DNA of 64,000 bases from Actinobacillus sp. GTDB lineage: Bacteria; Pseudomonadota; Gammaproteobacteria; Enterobacterales; Pasteurellaceae. The notes below the pieces were generated by a model. That model did no database searches. It was not told the origin of the DNA and saw only the letters and a program-made list of their open reading frames with translations. Positions 59,611 through 64,000 of the stretch are shown here, piece by piece. Where the stretch lies: NCBI GenBank assembly GCA_020026155.1, contig JAHHQX010000003.1:61306-125305 (forward strand). The letters run 5' to 3'. The position numbers were made by a program, and so were the translations under genes. Position 1 is the stretch's first letter, and each line of letters starts with the position of its first letter.

Positions 59611-60555
59611 ATGAAAAAAAGACTATTCATCTTGCTTATTGCCTACCTAGCCAAAACCGCTTTTGCCAACGGAGCAGACAGAATCAATTTAGTGCTAGAT
59701 TGGTTTATCAATCCAGATCATGCCACCATTATCGTTGCGCAGCAGCAAGGTTTTTTCAAAAAATATCATCTTGATGTGCATATTATTGAACCAACCGATC
59801 CATCGCTACCACCGAAACTGATAGCCACTCATCAAGCCGATATTGCGATAGATTATTTAACTCAATTACAAATGGCGGTTGCACAGGGATTACCATTAGT
59901 ACGCATTGCCTCGCTATTCAATCAGCCATTGAGTAGCCTAGTCGTCCTAGACGATGGTCAGATCAAAACACTTGCCGATCTCAAAGGTAAAAAAATTGGA
60001 CATGCTATTTCGGGATTTGAAAGTGTCGTACTCAAAACTATGCTTAATCATGCGGGCTTAACCCTTAATGACGTGGAAATGGTGAATGTCAATTATGAAC
60101 TCTCGCCTGCGCTTTTAAGTAAGCGTGTAGATGCCATTAATGGTGCGTTTCGTAATTTTGAAGTCAACCAACTTAAACTTGCGGGTGTAAAAGCTAAAGC
60201 CTTTTTTCCTGAACAAAATGGTGTGCCAAATTATGAAGAACTTGTCGTAATTTGCCATAAAGACCAAGTCAATGCTCCTAAATTTCAACGTTTCGTAGCA
60301 GCGCTTAATGATGCGACCGATTACATCAAAGCCCACCCACAAAAAGCGTGGCAAGCCTTTATCAGTTACAATTCTACACTTTTAAATACCCCGTTAAACC
60401 AACTCGCTTGGCAAGATACTATTCCTTATATCAGTCCCAAACCGAGCAAACTTAACCGTGCGGATTATCAAAATTTTTCCGCTTTCCTCTATAAAAATCA
60501 TGTGATTTCGCATGATTTAAACGTTTCTGACTATACCAAAGACTATGCGCTTTAA
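59611..60555 (+). CDS. thiY: thiamine-pyrimidine-precursor binding protein (ThiY)
   Basis: Periplasmic binding protein of the NMT1/THI5-like family, about 314 residues. A signal peptide ends near KTAFAN. INLVLDWFINPDHATIIVAQQQGFF is diagnostic for pyrimidine-binding members. ATG 59611 is preceded by TTGGAGAAAACA; the TTG of that SD is an in-frame but unlikely start. It hands its ligand to ThiXZ, and TenA encoded next would hydrolyse the aminopyrimidine to HMP. Confidence 0.88.
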   Translation: MKKRLFILLIAYLAKTAFANGADRINLVLDWFINPDHATIIVAQQQGFFKKYHLDVHIIEPTDPSLPPKLIATHQADIAIDYLTQLQMAVAQGLPLVRIASLFNQPLSSLVVLDDGQIKTLADLKGKKIGHAISGFESVVLKTMLNHAGLTLNDVEMVNVNYELSPALLSKRVDAINGAFRNFEVNQLKLAGVKAKAFFPEQNGVPNYEELVVICHKDQVNAPKFQRFVAALNDATDYIKAHPQKAWQAFISYNSTLLNTPLNQLAWQDTIPYISPKPSKLNRADYQNFSAFLYKNHVISHDLNVSDYTKDYAL

Positions 60556-60563
60556 GGAGAATT

Positions 60564-61208
60564 ATGAACATTACGCATCTCATTCAAAACTGCCCCTACT
60601 GGCAAGATTATACTGAGCATAAATTTGTCCGAGAATTGGGGCGTGGCACTTTACCGCTTGCCTCTTTTAAACATTATCTCATTCAAGATTATCTGTTTTT
60701 ATTGCAATTCGCCCGTGCCTGGGGACTTGCCGTGTACAAAGCAGAAAATGTAGAACTAATGAAATATGCTCAACAAGGTATTCAATCGATCTTAGAAGTG
60801 GAACAATCCATGCACTTAGATTTTTGCGAAAGTTGGGGAATTTCAGCGCAAGAAATACAAAAGCATCCAGAAAGCCCAAATAATATTGGCTATACCCGCT
60901 ATGTGCTTGATATTGGAATGAAATATGGGATTGCTGAATTATTTGTCGCAATGGCACCCTGCGCTTTGGGTTATAGTCAAATTGCAGAAAAACTGGCGAA
61001 AAACCATACCCCAAACAACCCTTACCAAAAATGGATCGATATGTATGATAGCGATACTTCTCAAGAAAGCGTCCAGCGCTTCATGCGCCAAGCGGATCAA
61101 TTAATTCAACAAAGTGGCATCCAAGATCCTGAGCATTGGCAACGTATTTTTAATACTGCCACTCGTATGGAAATTGGCTTTTGGCAAATGGGTTTAGATT
61201 TAAGTTAA
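60564..61208 (+). CDS. tenA: aminopyrimidine aminohydrolase (thiaminase II) TenA
   Basis: All-helical TenA, 214 residues, hydrolysing aminomethyl-HMP, a thiamine breakdown product, to HMP. The active-site Cys lies in MAPCALGY (about residue 133); LIQDYLFLLQFARAW and a C-terminal Glu in RMEIGFWQMG also match. Residues about 19-28 (HKFVRELGRG) are encoded by a CACGCCCC repeat. SD AAGGAG is 9 bases after thiY. Confidence 0.94.
   Translation: MNITHLIQNCPYWQDYTEHKFVRELGRGTLPLASFKHYLIQDYLFLLQFARAWGLAVYKAENVELMKYAQQGIQSILEVEQSMHLDFCESWGISAQEIQKHPESPNNIGYTRYVLDIGMKYGIAELFVAMAPCALGYSQIAEKLAKNHTPNNPYQKWIDMYDSDTSQESVQRFMRQADQLIQQSGIQDPEHWQRIFNTATRMEIGFWQMGLDLS
60618..60646 (-). repeat. CACGCCCC repeat inside tenA
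   Basis: Minus-strand copy: CCACGCCCC, AATTCTC, GGA, CAAATTTATG, near the start of tenA and wholly coding. Confidence 0.85.
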
Positions 61209-61218
61209 AGAGGTCGTT

Positions 61219-62025
61219 ATGCTTGATCTCACCTTAATCGATCAACTCCGTACACATAATCCGCTTATCCATTGTATCACCAATATCGTGGCGGCAAACT
61301 TTGTGGCTAATGGACTACTCGCTATTGGCGCTTCGCCACTGATGTCCGATTGTGCAGAAGAAATGGTAGATCTTGCCACGCTCACGCAAGGACTTTCTGT
61401 CAATATCGGTACACTCTGCGAGGATAAATGGCAAGCGCTTTGCCTCGCTTGCTCTTATTATAATCAACACCAAAAACCAATTCTGCTCGACCCTGTAGGC
61501 GTGGGAGCAACACAATTTCGTCAACAAAAAATTAATTATCTTTTGGAACACTACCACTTTACTGCCATTCGCGGCAATGCAGCGGAGCTTGCCTATCTTG
61601 CAGAGATAAATTGGCGCCCGAAAGGCGTAGATGTTGGAGAAGGGCAACAAGATCCTATTCTAATCGCACAAAAGGTTGCGACTAAATACCACACCACTGT
61701 TTTATTAAGCGGAGCAACGGATATCATCACCGATGGTACTCAAACTATTACCGTTACAGGTGGCAGTCCTTTTTTACCTAAAATTACTGCAACGGGTTGC
61801 TTACAAGGTGCCGTACTCACGGCTTTTTTAGCTTGTTGCAATCATCCTCTCCACGCACTTACTACTGCAAGTGCCTTCTACAAAGTCGCTGCCCAAAAGG
61901 CGGAGCAACACACTTTACTTCAAGCTGGAAGCAACGGAACTTTTTTAATGGCTTTTCTAGATGCGTTAGCACAACCCCATTTAGATTACATAAAAAATCA
62001 CGTTCAAATTAAGGAGATAAAATGA
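61219..62025 (+). CDS. thiM: hydroxyethylthiazole kinase
   Basis: ThiM phosphorylates salvaged thiazole alcohol; 268 residues, ribokinase-like. Typical are HCITNIVAANFVANGLLAIGASP, DPVGVGATQFR, IRGNAAELAYL and the C-terminal ITATGCLQGAVLTAFLA. It overlaps thiD by four bases (ATGA). Confidence 0.95.
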   Translation: MLDLTLIDQLRTHNPLIHCITNIVAANFVANGLLAIGASPLMSDCAEEMVDLATLTQGLSVNIGTLCEDKWQALCLACSYYNQHQKPILLDPVGVGATQFRQQKINYLLEHYHFTAIRGNAAELAYLAEINWRPKGVDVGEGQQDPILIAQKVATKYHTTVLLSGATDIITDGTQTITVTGGSPFLPKITATGCLQGAVLTAFLACCNHPLHALTTASAFYKVAAQKAEQHTLLQAGSNGTFLMAFLDALAQPHLDYIKNHVQIKEIK

Positions 62026-62852
62026 CTCATTTTCCACAAGCACTGACTATTGCTGGGTCTGATAGCGGTGGCGGTGCGGGTATTCAAACCGATTTAAAAA
62101 CATTTCAAATGCGAGGCGTATTCGGCACCTCTGTATTAACCGCGATGACTGCACAAAATACATTGGGCGTGCATCATATTCATCGCCTCCCTTTAGAAAA
62201 CATTTCAGCGCAATTAACGGCTGTTTGCGATGATTTTTCGATTGATGCGGTTAAAATCGGTATGTTAGGTGATGCGGAAATCATTCAACTTGTAGCACAG
62301 AAATTACAGCAATATGCTTTAAAAAATATTGTGCTTGATCCCGTCATGATTGCCAAGGGTGGTGCAAAACTCTTACAAGATTCGGCTATTTTACAATTAA
62401 AAGAAAATCTTATTCCCCTTTGTACACTCATTACCCCGAATCTTCCTGAGTGCGAAGTCCTTACGGGTATTTCGGTTTATGACGATCACTCTGCCCTAAA
62501 AGCCGCCCAATATTTACAAACGCTAGGTGCCAAAAACGTGATGATTAAAGGTGGGCATACCGCGGATTTTGCAGGAGAAAACTCTAATGATTGGATTTTA
62601 ATTGGCAATACATTTTTCACTCTCCCTGCCAAACGTTTCCATACCCCACACACGCACGGCACAGGTTGCACGTTATCTTCTTGCATTACTGCAGAATTAG
62701 CAAAAGGTGAATCGGTAAAAAATGCCATTATACACGCCAAAAAGTTTATCACTGATGCAATTTCACATCCATTGAATATCGGTCATGGACACGGTCCTGT
62801 TAATTTATGGGCAGGAAATGAGGCATTAAATGAAGAAGTAAACGATGAATAA
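62022..62852 (+). CDS. thiD: HMP/HMP-phosphate kinase
   Basis: ThiD phosphorylates HMP twice to HMP-pyrophosphate; 276 residues. Seen are TIAGSDSGGGAGIQTDLKTF, VLDPVMIAKGGAKLL and the catalytic HGTGCTLSSCITAELA. It overlaps thiM by 4 and thiE by 8 bases, so the three are translationally coupled. Confidence 0.96.
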   Translation: MTHFPQALTIAGSDSGGGAGIQTDLKTFQMRGVFGTSVLTAMTAQNTLGVHHIHRLPLENISAQLTAVCDDFSIDAVKIGMLGDAEIIQLVAQKLQQYALKNIVLDPVMIAKGGAKLLQDSAILQLKENLIPLCTLITPNLPECEVLTGISVYDDHSALKAAQYLQTLGAKNVMIKGGHTADFAGENSNDWILIGNTFFTLPAKRFHTPHTHGTGCTLSSCITAELAKGESVKNAIIHAKKFITDAISHPLNIGHGHGPVNLWAGNEALNEEVNDE

Positions 62853-63489
62853 ACTTTCTTTTTTAAAACGCTATTTCGTGGCGGGTTCTCAAGATTGTCA
62901 GCATTTAAATGGCAATAATGCGGACAATTTATTGCGCATTCTTGAAAATGCCTTAAATGCGGGTATTACTTGTTTTCAATTCCGTGAAAAAGGCAAAAAC
63001 TCGCTCAGGGATCCAGACGCGATCAGCGCCTTAGCCCAAGATTGCCAAAAACTTTGTGCGAAAGCAAAAGTACCCTTTATTATTAATAATGATGTCGATC
63101 TCGCATTAAAGCTTAATGCCGATGGGATCCACGTGGGACAATCCGATATGCCTATTGTGGAGATCATCCCCCTGTTTAAACATAAAATTATTGGATTATC
63201 TTGCCAAACATTGGCACAAGCTCAATTAGCAGATAGATACCCAGAGATCAGTTATCTAGGTGTTGGTCCAATTTTTTCAACAAACTCTAAAGAAGACGCA
63301 GGTAATGCTCTACACCCTGACATTATTCGGCAATTAAAATCAGCACATATCCGTAAACCGCTAGTCGCCATTGGTGGGATTTCATTGCAAAATATTCATG
63401 CGCTTAAAGCAACTCATCCTGATGGTATTGCCGTCATTTCCATGGTAACAAAAGCTCATGATTTATCCCAAATTATCCCTTATTGGTAA
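62845..63489 (+). CDS. thiE: thiamine-phosphate synthase
   Basis: ThiE joins HMP-PP and thiazole phosphate to thiamine phosphate; 214 residues, TIM barrel. FQFREKG, FIINNDVDLALKLNADGIHVGQSDM and LGVGPIFSTNSKEDAG are conserved. Last gene of the operon. No thiC, thiG or other de novo gene is in the window, so the operon is a salvage route. Confidence 0.95.
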   Translation: MNKLSFLKRYFVAGSQDCQHLNGNNADNLLRILENALNAGITCFQFREKGKNSLRDPDAISALAQDCQKLCAKAKVPFIINNDVDLALKLNADGIHVGQSDMPIVEIIPLFKHKIIGLSCQTLAQAQLADRYPEISYLGVGPIFSTNSKEDAGNALHPDIIRQLKSAHIRKPLVAIGGISLQNIHALKATHPDGIAVISMVTKAHDLSQIIPYW

Positions 63490-63575
63490 TCTCTAGTTTA
63501 AAGGATAAGGCATTATCCAATGCCTTATTTGCACAACATTTTCTTATCAAAAAAACTACGATTATCTATAAAATA

Positions 63576-63605
63576 CATAAATTTTCTCGAAAATCTTGGC
63601 GTGAT
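63576..63605 (-). repeat. CACGCCCC repeat downstream of thiE
   Basis: Minus-strand copy with altered core: ATCACGCCAA, GATTTTC, GAG, AAAATTTATG. Confidence 0.8.
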
Positions 63606-63622
63606 TTTTATCAAAAACTAAA

Positions 63623-63668
63623 ATCACGTCCCCAAATCCATAATTTTTTATGAAAAATCGGGGATGAT
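63623..63668. repeat. inverted pair of CACGCCCC repeats downstream of thiE
   Basis: Left copy 63623-63652 (ATCACGTCCC, CAAATCC, then TTTATG). Right copy, minus strand, 63639-63668 (ATCATCCCC, GATTTTT, then AAATTATG). A third, degenerate minus-strand copy (GGCCCC, GTTTTTT, GGGGG, AAAATTTGAG) lies at 63683-63710. Confidence 0.75.
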
Positions 63669-63708
63669 TTTTATTTTTAAAACTCAAATTTTCCCCCAAA
63701 AAACGGGG

Positions 63709-63832
63709 CCCCTTATAAATCGCCTGAGCGACTGAAATTTTTTAGCAAATCAGGGTTGTTTGAGCGTAGCGAGTTGCCCTAATTTGCGTTAAGAAAAATT
63801 TCACCAAGCGAAGATAAGCGATTTATCAGGGG
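63709..63832. repeat. long imperfect hairpin element
   Basis: Outer arms CCCCTTATAAATCGC (63709-63723) and GCGATTTATCAGGGG (63818-63832) pair at 14 of 15 positions. Inner arms TGAAATTTTT / AGAAAAATTTCA and GCAAATCAGGG / CCCTAATTTGC extend the stem. The loop contains TTTGAGCGTAGCGAG. No ORF. It may be a structured RNA or a small repeat element. Confidence 0.5.
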
Positions 63833-63847
63833 TGTGTTCTTTGATTA

Positions 63848-63930
63848 TTTTTACTCGCTTCTCTCGCCCTATGGGTCGTTGCTTCACGACGCTCAACCCT
63901 ACGGTTTGTATAGTGCAAGCAAGTAAAGTA
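63848..63930. repeat. second imperfect hairpin element
   Basis: TTTACTCGCTT near 63849 pairs with AAGCAAGTAAA near 63918-63928 (one mismatch). The inner part has GGGT...ACCC and CGTTGC/GACG pairing. It directly follows the first hairpin, with about 15 bases between them. Confidence 0.4.
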
Positions 63931-63950
63931 ACATCAGTCCCATAACAAAA

Positions 63951-63975
63951 AAGGGAGCCGAAGCTCCCTTTTTTT
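63951..63975. terminator. bidirectional terminator at the right edge
   Basis: Stem AAGGGAGC (63951-63958) / GCTCCCTT (63963-63970), A run before and T run after. It probably ends a minus-strand gene beyond the window: the minus strand at 63992-64000 reads ATC-AAA-TAA, a possible last codons and stop, but this is too short to support a CDS. Confidence 0.85.
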
Positions 63976-64000
63976 AAGCGTAAATCGCTAATTATTTGAT

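Overview
The window is an AT-rich chromosomal segment of a gammaproteobacterium of the family Pasteurellaceae. Gene content and order support this. The run uvrC / kdsB-lpxK-msbA-comEC(rec2) / dksA-pcnB-folK follows, from memory, the Haemophilus influenzae order HI0057-HI0064. The frdABCD-epmA block with yciA-yciI nearby and the pgpB-ribA pair are also Haemophilus-like. No IS element, prophage, CRISPR array, tRNA or rRNA gene was recognised.

Layout. 1-9.8 kb: yciA-yciI, epmA, fumarate reductase frdABCD, a Na+/alanine symporter, nagK, pgpB and ribA. 9.8-25 kb: a complete tad (tight adherence, Flp pilus) locus in the order flp1-flp2-tadV-rcpCAB-tadZABCDEFG, followed by a small TadG-N-terminus-like ORF and a second full TadG-like von Willebrand A protein. 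Flp2 carries a C-terminal extension of about 130 residues, unlike ordinary Flp pilins. 25-35 kb: kdsA-prmC-prfA, manA-yobD-manZYX (mannose PTS) and a BCCT transporter. 35-42.5 kb: moaCA, yvcK(ybhK), a MarC-family gene, groESL and aspA. 42.5-43 kb: a non-coding AT-rich stretch with a cluster of DnaA-box-like sequences. 43-54 kb: uvrC, an inserted FecCD-type ABC transporter of unknown substrate, and the kdsB-lpxK-msbA-comEC strand. 54-58 kb: dksA, pcnB (with an apparent AUU start codon), folK, sspA and sspB. 58-63.5 kb: a TPP-riboswitch-controlled thiamine salvage operon, thiZXY-tenA-thiM-thiD-thiE. 63.5-64 kb: a non-coding end with repeats and long hairpins.

The main novelty is a degenerate repeat of about 30 bp. 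It reads A/C-T/C-CACGCCCC, then A/G-ATTTTC, then 2-3 variable bases, then AAAATTTATG. I find about 19 copies from 9.8 to 63.7 kb, in both orientations. Several lie inside conserved coding sequence (tadD, yvcK end, lpxK, comEC, tenA). Three sets form inverted pairs at gene ends after ribA, sspB and thiE. A short GC-rich core followed by two helically phased AT tracts, with intragenic copies and 3'-end inverted pairs, is how Pasteurellaceae DNA uptake signal sequences look. I find no copy by eye of the Hin-type core AAGTGCGGT and only one Apl-type core ACAAGCGGT. The repeat may therefore be an undescribed uptake-signal type or another dispersed DNA signal. Coordinates and sequences are seen directly; the uptake role is inference.

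Other points worth a look are mutually exclusive hairpins between flp1 and flp2, phased repeats upstream of flp1, the AUU start of pcnB, an SD-masking hairpin after the TPP aptamer, and two long imperfect hairpins at the right end.
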